The notes beneath the pieces are model-generated. The model did not search any database, was not told the origin of the DNA, and worked only from the letters and a program-made list of their open reading frames with translations. From Paracidobacterium acidisoli (lineage in GTDB: Bacteria > Acidobacteriota > Terriglobia > Terriglobales > Acidobacteriaceae): a stretch of 64,000 bases of DNA. A program made the translations under genes and the position numbers. This document shows positions 1 to 8,330 of the stretch, in pieces (position 1 is the first letter of the stretch; each line of letters begins with the position of its first letter). The stretch covers positions 248,001-312,000 of the forward strand of contig NZ_QVQT02000005.1 of NCBI RefSeq assembly GCF_003428625.2, given 5' to 3'.

Positions 1-50
1 GAGCGCAGGCGGCAGCAGATACCGGACAGATTTGCAGGCGGAGTGTAGCG

Positions 51-2243
51 ATGGCATCTTCCTCAGAGGAGATACGCGCCACATCCCGTTTCGCAAGTGT
101 TGCCCAATTCGGGCCTGCCCTCGAAAATTCGATCATCGCGGTATCGGTCATTATCCTGCTGTGGAAAGGCGTAATCGCAGGATTTCGCAGCATTAATACG
201 GATTTCCCCAATTATTATGTGGTTGCCAGACTCATTCGCGAGCACTATCTGCTGGATCGCATTTATGACTGGGTATGGTTTCAGCGGGCCACAGATCATT
301 TTGGAATCACCCATCAGCTGACCGGATATGTCGGCCTTACTCCGTTCTCCGCTTTTCCATTGCTGCCTTTCGCAGAGCTGAGTCCCATGCATGCAAAGTA
401 TCTTTGGGTAGCATGCAACATTGTGCTGCTTGTACTTTCTGTATGCGCACTCGGGAAAATCAGCGGCATGGGCTCGCGCAGAGCATGGTTTATCGCATTA
501 TGCGCACTTGTTCCGTTGAGAAATGATTTGCTCTATGGCCAGATGCACCTGGTAATTCTGGCTTTGCTGGCAGCGGGCTATATCTTTCATATGCGGGGGA
601 AGCAGGTTGCCAGCGGATGCTGCATGGCCATCGCCGGTGCGTTAAAAATATATCCGCTGTTTTTCTGTTTGTACTTCCTTTTAAAGAGAAGGTGGAAAGC
701 TCTTACAGCAACGATTCTCTGTGCCGCGGCCTGTATTGCTCTTTCATATGTTGTGGCAGGACAGTCCGCTATGCATGCATATCTTACAGAGCAGTTGCCA
801 CGCTCACTTCGCGGAGAAAGTACAGATCCCTTCCTGCCGACGGTAACCTCCGCGACAGCGATGTTCCATCGGTTGTTTCTTTTCGAGCCAGAACTCAACC
901 CCCACCCCTTTCTGCAGTCGCCACTGCTTTATGCGATGCTTTATCCGCTTTGGCAGGCCATTCTGGCTGGTGTGCTGCTGTCACTCTTCCGGCCGGCATT
1001 TAATACTGATGCGCGCGAGGCGCTGGAATGGGCCTCGTTTACCACTCTGTTGCTGTTTCTCTCGTCCGCTCCGGCGACCTATCACTACGTCGTATTGATT
1101 TTGCCCGCGGTGATCACGCTTGCGGCATTGTTAGCGATCGGAAAGAAGAGGGCTGCGGTTGTATTCTTCCTCCTGTATCTTGCTGCATGCAATCTCACCA
1201 CGATTCGCACGGCACACAATGTGGTGAACATATTCACGCCGTTGCATTACGTAAAGCTCTGGGCCGGAGTCGGTCTGATTTGTTGCTATTGCATTTTTCT
1301 ATTGTCTGAAGATATCCCGGAGCCGACCGGGAAGAAATATCCCTTTGTTCCGGTCAGGACCGCGACATTTGTTCTGGGATTATGGCTTGCAGGAGCCATC
1401 ATCCCTCTGAGCCATCTCCGGCATTTTCGACAGGATGTAGCATCGCGCATCGCGCTCTCTGATTCGGCATATGTGAGAAGCGCACCAATACAAACAGATC
1501 GGGGGCTCATGTATGTCGCGATGCTTCGCAGTGGGTATCACATTATGCTTTCCGGGAAGCAGTTGCCCGGCGGAACCGGGGAAAGGCAGCCAGTCGAAGA
1601 TCAATTGAGTTTCACCACGGATGTATCAGGGAAAGAAGTCTGGATAGAGGAGGCTGGCTCATCGATCTCTCGTGTTGTGCGTATGGGCCCGTCTGGCGTG
1701 ACCTGTGAGATCGAGAATGCGGAATCTCCGGCTTTGTCGCGCGATGGCCGCAAGGTAGCCTTCCTGCGTGAGGATCACGGACATGGCAGCCTCTGGCTTT
1801 TCGACGCTGTAAGCTGTGAAAAAACAGGGAGCGTTGACCCGGTGAAGCTCACCTCTGCCGGCATGGATGTGCGTACGGTCGTATCAGCTTCCGGAGATGA
1901 GTGGATATTCAGTGCATTGGCCGGCGGTCGAGAGCGCATTTATGCCATTGTTCCAGGTCATGCCGCGCATCCGTTGATTGAGGAGCAATCCGATCTGGAT
2001 TCACCTTCCCCTGATCCCGAAGGCGGACGGATAGTAGCAAGGAAGAGAATTGGAGAGCATTGGCAGCTTATCGTGATAAATCCAGCCGCTGCTGCCCAGA
2101 CCTTCCTGGAAAAGCAGCTCACATCAGGAGACTGCGACGCATATACGCCTTCATGGGAAGGTGAAAACACCATACTTTACGCCACCGATTGTTCCCGCGG
2201 TCGCGGAATGAATGCTTTGGCCACGCTAAAGGTATACAGATAA
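51..2243 (+). CDS. GT87-like membrane protein with C-terminal propeller
   Basis: Predicted 730-residue integral membrane protein. The first half has many hydrophobic segments, and an early non-membrane stretch (about residues 48-75, containing DFPNYYVVARLI) resembles the GT87/DUF2029 polyprenyl-phosphate-sugar mannosyltransferase family. From about residue 490 the hydrophobic pattern stops. Repeats such as SRDGRKVAFLRED and SPDPEGGRIVARK look like TolB/WD40-type propeller blades. A plausible reading is a glycosyltransferase-like membrane domain carrying a periplasmic propeller. Such fusions lengthen the usual GT87 protein of about 400 residues. The ATG at 51 has a purine-rich stretch upstream, but the window edge prevents a full check of the start. 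No operon partner is visible on this strand. The acceptor substrate is unknown. Confidence 0.7.
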   Translation: MASSSEEIRATSRFASVAQFGPALENSIIAVSVIILLWKGVIAGFRSINTDFPNYYVVARLIREHYLLDRIYDWVWFQRATDHFGITHQLTGYVGLTPFSAFPLLPFAELSPMHAKYLWVACNIVLLVLSVCALGKISGMGSRRAWFIALCALVPLRNDLLYGQMHLVILALLAAGYIFHMRGKQVASGCCMAIAGALKIYPLFFCLYFLLKRRWKALTATILCAAACIALSYVVAGQSAMHAYLTEQLPRSLRGESTDPFLPTVTSATAMFHRLFLFEPELNPHPFLQSPLLYAMLYPLWQAILAGVLLSLFRPAFNTDAREALEWASFTTLLLFLSSAPATYHYVVLILPAVITLAALLAIGKKRAAVVFFLLYLAACNLTTIRTAHNVVNIFTPLHYVKLWAGVGLICCYCIFLLSEDIPEPTGKKYPFVPVRTATFVLGLWLAGAIIPLSHLRHFRQDVASRIALSDSAYVRSAPIQTDRGLMYVAMLRSGYHIMLSGKQLPGGTGERQPVEDQLSFTTDVSGKEVWIEEAGSSISRVVRMGPSGVTCEIENAESPALSRDGRKVAFLREDHGHGSLWLFDAVSCEKTGSVDPVKLTSAGMDVRTVVSASGDEWIFSALAGGRERIYAIVPGHAAHPLIEEQSDLDSPSPDPEGGRIVARKRIGEHWQLIVINPAAAAQTFLEKQLTSGDCDAYTPSWEGENTILYATDCSRGRGMNALATLKVYR

Positions 2244-2289
2244 GCGGGACTCTTTGCGTCGAAGGCAGCCCGAGACAGCCGCCTCTCTG

Positions 2290-3012
2290 TCAGTACGATG
2301 AGGGCTGTGAGACGTCGTAGTCTTCGCCAAATTTATTTTTGTGTGGTCCCGGAATCGACGCTTCAACGGAAATCGTGCCCAGCTCCCGTGTGCGGCCGGA
2401 GACAGAGATGCGGCGTCCGAGTGCGGCGAGGCTCGCATCTGAGCTGCCCATCGCCCACACGTGCAGATCATAGGTTCCGGGCGCAACATCCGGAATGGTT
2501 ACCGCCCCCGTCGCAGAGGACACGGCAAACCAGCGCGTCGGTACGGTAATGATGATGGCGCTCATTTCGGGATGAATGTTACAGAAGATATACGACACCC
2601 CTGAGCGGTCGAAATGAACGCTGCGGGTCGTTCCGCTTTCATACAATCCAAGATCGAATCGCCTGCCGTTGAAGAGCGAAAACACATTGTGGAAGAAGGG
2701 ATCCTCATTTGGAAAATCAACCACGCCGCCGGTCGGTATGACGAGGAGGTGTGGGATAAACTGCTTATTTTTTTGCGCAAGCTGATAATGGGTTTTCCCG
2801 ATATCGCGTGGAACCACACTGGATTCGCCCGGGTCTGCAGGCGTGAGCCAAAGAACTACATCTGCATTGGAGTGGTGCCGGCTGCTGCGATCGGCCCCCA
2901 ACATCTTTACCTTTATCTGCGCAGTAATCTCCGTGCCGTCAGCATAGGCCGCAGTGGTCAGCAGGATGCTTCCGGCAACGCAGATTAAAAGAGGACGCAG
3001 AAGTCTCATCAT
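2290..3012 (-). CDS. exported cupredoxin-like protein (type 1 copper ligands)
   Basis: About 240 residues with an N-terminal Sec signal peptide ending near AAYA. The central domain has a plausible type 1 copper ligand set: His108 in FFHNVF, then Cys144, His147 and Met150 in FCNIHPEM. Residues from about 160 onward look like a small carboxypeptidase-regulatory/transthyretin-type beta domain (VTIPDVAPGTYDLHVWA). The fold matches plastocyanin/methylamine-utilisation-like proteins of Acidobacteria, and periplasmic electron transfer or copper binding is the likely role. The gene follows the porin-like gene at 3019-4566 by only a few bases, so the two are one transcript. Starts at 3015 (GTG), 3012 or 3009 are all possible; 3012 is chosen because ATG is preferred. 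Confidence 0.75.
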   Translation of the reverse strand: MMRLLRPLLICVAGSILLTTAAYADGTEITAQIKVKMLGADRSSRHHSNADVVLWLTPADPGESSVVPRDIGKTHYQLAQKNKQFIPHLLVIPTGGVVDFPNEDPFFHNVFSLFNGRRFDLGLYESGTTRSVHFDRSGVSYIFCNIHPEMSAIIITVPTRWFAVSSATGAVTIPDVAPGTYDLHVWAMGSSDASLAALGRRISVSGRTRELGTISVEASIPGPHKNKFGEDYDVSQPSSY

Positions 3013-3018
3013 CACTCG

Positions 3019-4566
3019 TCAGAAGAGGTAGCCCATCGTCAGCGTCATGTCGCCGGCCGATTGCGCTGGGCCGTAAATATACCAGGAGCGAAGGTTTCGG
3101 TATTCGCCCGAAAATACAAGGTAGCTTTTCGGGCGAAAAATAAGGTTGGCGCCCACACCGCGATTCCTTGTCAGATAGAAATATGCTGAGGTGACCGACA
3201 TCGGATTGCCGTCCCGCAACTCACCGGCGTCCGCATCGTCCTCACCCCAGAAAACATTGGCTTCTGTCACCGGGTTGAACCGCGCTTTAAGCTGTGTCCA
3301 GCCGCCAGTCGCATCAAGGGCATGAGCATATTTTCCTTCATAACCGATGACGATGTTCTTGAACGCTCCTCCGCCAAGATCACCGATTCCGCTGCCCCGG
3401 TAAAATTCTCCGGATAGCTCTGCAATCCGGGAGAGGGGAATGCGCCAGTCTGCCGTTCCGGCCCAGAAGTTCAGAGAGTCGTCACCATAATAGAGCTGAC
3501 GAGTGAAGTAGCCGTTGAATCCTATCTGCCATGGACGCTGCGAGTCTCCCCACTGATAAGAGGCCCTGGCCTCATAGCCGGGCTGCAGACTTCTTCTCGT
3601 GATGCCGTAGGATTGCTCGCTGGTGATGTCATCCGTAGTGGGATCGAGAAGGCCAAAACCCAGCACCGCTCGTGACGTGCCGGACATGGGAATCTTTTGT
3701 TCTACCGTCACCTGCGGAAGCCATGTCCACAGATTGCCTGACCACGCCAGCGAAGGCTCACCGACGGTGGCAAACGACGTGGGCGAGAGCAGCGAGATCA
3801 TCGGTGTCTCATATCCCGCGGAGACCTGAGTATTTGTCCAGTCGAGAGTCACATCGGCGGTCCGCAGGTGGAGATTGCTCTGAGGAGCCGTCGTCGTGAC
3901 AGTGGACGTGTAGCCTGGCTGGTCGAAAAAATCTGTCATCACATCTGCGGATGTACGAGCATTCCACACTCGAGGTCCGGTTGCATGCAGCCCGATCTCG
4001 GTTTGCCGGACACTGGCGCCCAGCGAATGGTGCGTGTAATCGTTGTTCTGGGGGAGTGCGATCAGTGGGAGGGTCGGATTGTCCACACTGCCATCGACCA
4101 CAAACGAATTAAAAAGAAGCATCCCCGTGATGCTGAGAGGGTATTTTGACTCAGTCGTCACCTTGGTCTGATCGAAGGTCCTGAGCTGAGAATGAACGAC
4201 CGCCTGATCCTCCCGCAGCTGATCGACATCAGCCTTCAGAGCATCTGCCCCAGTCGCGCGCTGCTGAGCTGCTCCTACTTCGCTTTGCAGCTCGGTTACC
4301 TGTTTCTTCAGCTCTTCCACCTGCTGATGCGAATCATGAAGCTCCCGCTTCATTTCATCGAGCGCGTGCAGAATGTCTGTAAGCTGTGGCTGCGATGAGG
4401 CCGCCGGGTTAGCTGCTCCTGCCGAAACCGGTGGTGAATCATTTTCAGGTGCTGATGAAACCTGCTGTGCCTGAAGCGGCAGAGCAAGCGAAAGTATTGT
4501 CAAAAATGCACAAAGGGAGGGTATCGCGATCAGAAGACACGGTGTTCTCCTCAATGGCATGTTCAT
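3019..4566 (-). CDS. porin-like outer-membrane protein with coiled-coil N-terminus
   Basis: About 515 residues. A signal peptide (LSLALPLQAQ) is followed by a low-complexity segment and a heptad-rich coiled coil (about residues 55-125, many Glu/Gln/Leu). The rest is a long alternating beta-strand region ending in an aromatic-rich strand with terminal Phe (MTLTMGYLF), as in outer-membrane barrels. Acidobacterial porins of this type have a coiled coil thought to cross the periplasm. Substrate specificity cannot be inferred. It is first in a two-gene unit with the cupredoxin at 2290-3012. The ATG at 4566 is preferred over the GTG at 4575, as no strong ribosome binding site separates them. Confidence 0.65.
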   Translation of the reverse strand: MNMPLRRTPCLLIAIPSLCAFLTILSLALPLQAQQVSSAPENDSPPVSAGAANPAASSQPQLTDILHALDEMKRELHDSHQQVEELKKQVTELQSEVGAAQQRATGADALKADVDQLREDQAVVHSQLRTFDQTKVTTESKYPLSITGMLLFNSFVVDGSVDNPTLPLIALPQNNDYTHHSLGASVRQTEIGLHATGPRVWNARTSADVMTDFFDQPGYTSTVTTTAPQSNLHLRTADVTLDWTNTQVSAGYETPMISLLSPTSFATVGEPSLAWSGNLWTWLPQVTVEQKIPMSGTSRAVLGFGLLDPTTDDITSEQSYGITRRSLQPGYEARASYQWGDSQRPWQIGFNGYFTRQLYYGDDSLNFWAGTADWRIPLSRIAELSGEFYRGSGIGDLGGGAFKNIVIGYEGKYAHALDATGGWTQLKARFNPVTEANVFWGEDDADAGELRDGNPMSVTSAYFYLTRNRGVGANLIFRPKSYLVFSGEYRNLRSWYIYGPAQSAGDMTLTMGYLF

Positions 4567-4736
4567 AATCGTCACCGCGCCGACCTGTTAGGCGCAAACA
4601 ACTGAAAGCAATTCCCAGCTTTACACAAGCATGATCAGATCGAAAGATCGTCGTCGATGCTTCCGTATTCTGTTGGCAGATATCCCGCTTCAGCCTGTAC
4701 AGGCGATTTTTGATTTCGTCTCAGGATTAGGGTCTA

Positions 4737-5233
4737 TCAACATGCTCCGCTTCTGTCCCACACGATATGAAGGGTCTTTGTCAGCACCCGAATATCCCGT
4801 GTGAGAGACCAGTTGCTTACGTATTCTACGTCGAGAGCAACGCGGCGTTCATACGGAACATCGCCACGTCCATTTACCGGCCACATGCCTGTAATTTCCG
4901 GCAATACAGCTCTGTACAGCGAGATACCGCCCGTATTGTGCCATCTCCTCGAGTACGACGGGGGGCGGAACCGGCCAGGCTCATCTGCCCGGGAAGAGCA
5001 TTGAGGATTTGTGATAATTCGTCGAGATCGGTCCGGCGAAGGAAGCGTCCGATACCTGAGACGCGAGGATACTTCCGCAGTTTGCGATAACAGTTCCACC
5101 CATTCTGGGCATCGAAATCCACCACCCCTCCTGGTGAAGACTGAATCCACAGGCTCTGCTTCCATTCCCGGCAGATCGTGTGGCGGTTCAGCTTTATCGA
5201 TATCTTCGTTGAATGCCGCAGGAGAGCTGGCAA
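4737..5233 (-). pseudogene. decayed bacterial sugar transferase (WbaP/WcaJ type), C-terminal part
   Basis: Three reading frames on the minus strand must be joined to give one recognisable polyprenyl-phosphate sugar-1-phosphate transferase C-terminus. One frame (5233 to about 4960) encodes [20 protein letters not shown] and LPGQMSLAG, the family's RxGxFLRxTxxDELPQ and GxMSLVGPRP motifs. A short second frame gives [13 protein letters not shown]. The third gives [18 protein letters not shown] and a C-terminus ending DRSGAC with a stop at 4737. At least two small indels, near 4950 and 4920, separate them. The N-terminal membrane part is missing. Intact homologues start exopolysaccharide repeat-unit assembly. 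A sequencing error cannot be excluded, but two shifts plus a missing N-terminus favour true decay. Confidence 0.8.
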
Positions 5234-5305
5234 TGCAGCGTCACTTGTTTGTCACTATTTTGTCAGTGCCGCATGAAGATTCGGAACGAGGGTATCGCTT
5301 CGTCG

Positions 5306-5806
5306 TCATCTTCCGCTCTCGTTATCTGTATTGCCGCTGTAAACCTGCGGCTCCCCCAGACTCCCTGCGGGAGGAAGGTGGCGAATATAGTCCACTGCCT
5401 GCCACATCTCGTCATCACTCAGCGTCCCTTTGGCCGCAGGCATGCCGGAGGGGGCAATGCCATGCTCGATGATCCACTTCAGTTGCCCATCGGAGTAGCT
5501 CTGCACCTCACGCGATGCCAGTGACGGAATGGGAGGAGAAAGACTTGCGGCAAATGGAACTCCCGTGTTCTGCCCGTCCCGCCCGTGACATACAACGCAG
5601 TAATAGCCAAAGACCTGCTTGCCGGCATCGACGTTCATACTGGTATCCGGTACAGGGTTATGAACATCTCTGTCGCCGACCGTGACGTGATGCTTTGTCC
5701 ACTGCACCGTCCGGGTCTCCAGATCGCCAGGAGGCTTCACGCTGCATCCGCAACTCCAGAGGAGCGCTGCGCCTCCCAGTGCCATAACTGCAATTCGTCT
5801 TTGCAT
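5306..5806 (-). CDS. monohaem cytochrome c, probable lipoprotein
   Basis: 166 residues. The N-terminus has a hydrophobic segment followed by LLWSCGC, which fits a lipobox with Cys19 or Cys21 lipidated. One haem c site, CVVCH, is at residues 70-74, and the likely distal methionine is Met122 in APSGMPAAKG. This is a class I cytochrome c similar to those beside alternative oxidases and periplasmic dehydrogenases. It starts one base after the stop of the CuA-like gene (TGA-C-ATG), so translation is probably coupled. It is last in the operon that starts at 7607. The role is presumably electron transfer between the outer-membrane or periplasmic components of that operon and the membrane. Confidence 0.8.
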   Translation of the reverse strand: MQRRIAVMALGGAALLWSCGCSVKPPGDLETRTVQWTKHHVTVGDRDVHNPVPDTSMNVDAGKQVFGYYCVVCHGRDGQNTGVPFAASLSPPIPSLASREVQSYSDGQLKWIIEHGIAPSGMPAAKGTLSDDEMWQAVDYIRHLPPAGSLGEPQVYSGNTDNESGR

Positions 5807-5807
5807 G

Positions 5808-6179
5808 TCACTTATCTGTTACGTGAATCACAAACGTCATCGAGCCATGTCCGGAGCCGCAAAACCGCCCGCAGCGCCCCGGAAAATCACCGGCAGCCTC
5901 AGGCGTAAACGTAACCTCCGCAACATGGCCCTTTGTGATCGTCTGGTTGATATGGAGTCCCGGCACGAACAGGCTGTGCGTGACATCTTCTGACGTCAGC
6001 GCCAGGGTCACCGGTTCGCCCTTCACCACCGTGATCTCGGCGGGTGTAAATGAAAACCGTTTAGCATGAATCTCGATGCGGTGCGTGCCTGCATCAGGGG
6101 CTGCCGCCTGAGCCGCAGCGCTGGTTCCGGACAAAGTCAGCATAGGTAACAGCAGGAACATCCAGAAAAGATGTTTCAT
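5808..6179 (-). CDS. exported CuA-type cupredoxin
   Basis: 123 residues with a Sec signal peptide (cleavage near SAAAQA) and one cupredoxin domain. The ligand pattern is the binuclear CuA set of cytochrome oxidase subunit II and nitrous oxide reductase: His68 in THSLF, then Cys103, Cys107, His111 and Met114 in CGRFCGSGHGSM. The residue whose backbone carbonyl serves as ligand, Glu in oxidases and Trp in NosZ, is Arg105 here. There is no transmembrane anchor after the signal peptide and no oxidase subunit I nearby. It is therefore a free-standing periplasmic CuA carrier rather than a CoxB. It lies between two cytochrome c genes in the operon from 7607 to 5306, which suggests a soluble electron relay. 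Confidence 0.85.
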   Translation of the reverse strand: MKHLFWMFLLLPMLTLSGTSAAAQAAAPDAGTHRIEIHAKRFSFTPAEITVVKGEPVTLALTSEDVTHSLFVPGLHINQTITKGHVAEVTFTPEAAGDFPGRCGRFCGSGHGSMTFVIHVTDK

Positions 6180-6249
6180 CTAAAAATCCTCATAGTCAGG
6201 GGCTGAAGGACACATCGGAACCTCTGGCGAAGAGCATCCAGAAGAAGAA

Positions 6250-6561
6250 TTATGGAGCGAGGTAACGCAAAAGGTCCTGCTGATCTTTGCTGGACAATCT
6301 TGCCCGTGTGCGCATGTGCATCACAATGGTGCCCGTGATCTGCGGAGGAATCGTCATCGGAGGTTTATGGCAGCGCGAGCAGTTGTTCATAAAAACGCGC
6401 TCCCCGCGTGGCTGTTCAGTCTTCTGCGTACTCTGTGATGTTTTGGTCCCTGCACTGCCTGTCTGCGCGCGTGCGGTAAACGGTACTGTGCCGCTCGCGG
6501 CAAGAAGAACGATGCCGGCCAGTAAGAAGATTGTTGGGTAACGACGAAGCATCGTTTTCAT
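6250..6561 (-). CDS. small monohaem cytochrome c
   Basis: 103 residues with a signal peptide (MKTMLRRYPT then a hydrophobic core, cleavage near ARA-QT) and a single CSRCH haem site at about residues 61-65. Met69, or a later methionine in VMHMRTR, may be the distal ligand. The start at 6561 overlaps the stop of the porin-like gene by four bases (ATGA), a strong sign of translational coupling. A start ten codons upstream is possible but would put charged residues before the signal peptide. The CuA-like protein and a second cytochrome follow, so this is part of a periplasmic electron-transfer chain. Confidence 0.8.
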   Translation of the reverse strand: MKTMLRRYPTIFLLAGIVLLAASGTVPFTARAQTGSAGTKTSQSTQKTEQPRGERVFMNNCSRCHKPPMTIPPQITGTIVMHMRTRARLSSKDQQDLLRYLAP

Positions 6562-7607
6562 CTCACTTTCTTTTCCGGCCAAAGCGGCCATGTAAAGCGA
6601 TAGGTAAAGCCCGTGTTCCAGATATTGGCATCCTGTTTTGAAGTGAATTGCCGCCCATAACTCGAGATAATTCTCCAGTTGCTCTTGAGGTAGTAATTCA
6701 CTCCAAAATCCACCCGTTGTGTCTCGATGTTCGGTACTCCGGAGCCGCCTCCATGAAGCGGATGGAAGTCCTGGACGCGCATCGCGAGCTGAACATTTTT
6801 CATAAAGGCATTCGCCACAGGAACCTGAGAAAGCATGTACGCTCCATCAATCCAGAATCCCTGCCCCGTAAAGGAGCGGTCGTATTGTGCCTTCAGATCG
6901 AATGGCGCCTGTAGCGGCTGCCATGAGAGATAAGCGGTTTCATTATTGCTGTGGTGTCCCTCGCGAAATCGCTGATAAGAGGTGCCCAGCTCAATATGCC
7001 GATTGGGAAAATAGACACTCACGTCCTCACCAAGCGTTCGCGATGCTTGAAGCTGATTCACGCCGCTGTGAGCCGAGTAATATGCGGAGTACTGCACGCT
7101 GGCACTGTTGGTCTGCGCAATAACACCGCGCAGCATGCCGCCTTCGCCTGCTCCGCTGGTGCGTGTGCCAATCGAATAGTCAATAGGAAGATCCTGAAAG
7201 TTACGTATCCATACCGGCTCAAGACGCTCCGATACCAGCCCGAAGGGAAGAATGTACTTGCCGGCCACAACAGTCGCATGCGTATTCGCCAGCCAGTCGA
7301 GCTGCGCATAGTCAACGGTTTTGAATATCTCTCCGGTGTAATCTCCTGAAGTTCCGTTACGGCGCTCAAAGAAGCCGGTAAATTCCGTACGGCTTTCCAC
7401 GAGGAGATGGCTTCCCAGCGGAAGCAGTAAAAGCGGATTGATCTGCGGCAGGAGCGTGGGAATGCCGCCATTCACGTTGTAGATGTAATCGACATCTCCG
7501 CTCAGGACCGGCGCATAGCCGGCATGAGTCGTATCGGTATCGGCGTCCTGTGCATGGAGCTGGAGAGCGCACAACAGCAATAAGCCTGCAAGTATCCAGA
7601 CTCTCAT
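6558..7607 (-). CDS. porin-like beta-barrel protein, first gene of cytochrome/CuA operon
   Basis: About 349 residues from the ATG at 7607. A clean signal peptide (MRVWILAGLLLLCALQLHAQ) is followed by beta-strand-rich sequence with alternating aromatic residues to the C-terminus (FTYRFTWPLWPEKKVR). The pattern fits an outer-membrane barrel, although the last residue is not Phe. The family is not recognised with certainty. It begins an operon with cytochrome c, CuA-like cupredoxin and cytochrome c. It parallels the other porin-cupredoxin pair at 4566-2290, so porin and copper protein occur together twice. A longer start at 7661 would add a charged 18-residue extension before the signal peptide and is disfavoured. 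Confidence 0.65.
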   Translation of the reverse strand: MRVWILAGLLLLCALQLHAQDADTDTTHAGYAPVLSGDVDYIYNVNGGIPTLLPQINPLLLLPLGSHLLVESRTEFTGFFERRNGTSGDYTGEIFKTVDYAQLDWLANTHATVVAGKYILPFGLVSERLEPVWIRNFQDLPIDYSIGTRTSGAGEGGMLRGVIAQTNSASVQYSAYYSAHSGVNQLQASRTLGEDVSVYFPNRHIELGTSYQRFREGHHSNNETAYLSWQPLQAPFDLKAQYDRSFTGQGFWIDGAYMLSQVPVANAFMKNVQLAMRVQDFHPLHGGGSGVPNIETQRVDFGVNYYLKSNWRIISSYGRQFTSKQDANIWNTGFTYRFTWPLWPEKKVR

Positions 7608-7999
7608 CTCGTTCCCATCTTTCCAGTGGTTGCGTTTTGCTCTTCGTGACTCAACGGCCACCTCTTTGATTCGGACTCACAGCTGCGTGAACAGCCGTGG
7701 CAACTGTCAATGAGGCGAGTGTAGGAAATGCCTGTCTGCTGCTTGCCTGCGTGATGTCATTCCTTTGTCACGTATTCGGGTCTGCAATTTAAGAGGGTTT
7801 GCCGGGATATAAATCACTCGTGATGCACGGAAACAGATGCGTTCAGGTGGATGAAAAAATGCCCTGTGAGAGCAATGCGATAAGTGAGGCCGAATCGTCG
7901 TCGCCATCGGTTGCCTACGGAGTGGGGCGCCAAAAATTTGGAGGCACGCTTCGTAAAAATCACAGAGTTCCGGTGATTTGTTGCAGGGCAACTGAAAAG
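7608..7999 (+). other. intergenic spacer, no intact gene
   Basis: About 390 bases between the porin-like gene (minus) and the export-protein remnant (plus). It must contain the promoter of the minus-strand operon. A TTGACA hexamer on the minus strand at 7710..7705 is a possible -35, but no convincing -10 was found at the right spacing. Open frames here have no recognisable similarity. The last bases (about 7965-7999) may belong to the decayed export protein, since the frame reads ATEKLFPAFG, which resembles the start of that domain. Confidence 0.4.
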
Positions 8000-8128
8000 T
8001 TGTTCCCGGCATTTGGCAGCAGCCTATTCCTGAATGCTCCGTCGACCTTTGCTCCGCCGGACAGGGGACCTGTTACGCCTGACTATATCGTCGGTCCAGG
8101 AGATGAACTCCTTCTCCGAGCATGGGGT
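8000..8128 (+). pseudogene. remnant of Wza-type polysaccharide export protein
   Basis: A 43-codon stretch reads LFPAFGSSLFLNAP, then TFAPPDRGPVTPDYIVGPGD, then ELLLRAWG. This closely resembles the opening of the polysaccharide biosynthesis/export (Poly_export, Wza/Gfc) domain, where DYxxGPGDEL is the signature. Upstream and downstream sequence in the same frame is unrelated, and no second half of the domain or SLBB domains follows, so only a fragment remains. Intact homologues form the outer-membrane exopolysaccharide export channel. Together with the sugar-transferase pseudogene at 4737-5233 it marks an old exopolysaccharide locus. Confidence 0.7.
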
Positions 8129-8260
8129 ACAGCAGTGCCACCGTTTTGGCGGAATAAGGAACGGCCGTATGCCCGGGAAAGGCCAAAAATCTTTAGCGCG
8201 AACAGCTGCCATTCAGGAGTTGCATTCCGATGGTACGCTGGTTCAGTATTTGTATGAGTA

Positions 8261-8298
8261 AGCGTTTTCCCCGGACAGCCTTCGCCTAGGAAAACGCT
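8261..8298 (+). promoter_or_regulatory. inverted repeat upstream of GH127 gene
   Basis: AGCGTTTTCC at 8261-8270 and its exact complement GGAAAACGCT at 8289-8298 form ten-base arms with an 18-base loop, ending 32 bases before the start codon at 8331. There is no T-run, so it is not a typical terminator. It may be a repressor operator (the AAACG half-site recalls LacI-family operators) or a stable leader hairpin. Function is inferred only from position. Confidence 0.45.
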
Positions 8299-8330
8299 CG
8301 ACCGACAGCCGCCGAAACGGGGAGCCCGTA

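Noticed and set aside
7707-8012. 101-codon open frame on the minus strand
   Set aside because: No ribosome binding site or domain; it overlaps the Wza-like remnant read on the other strand.
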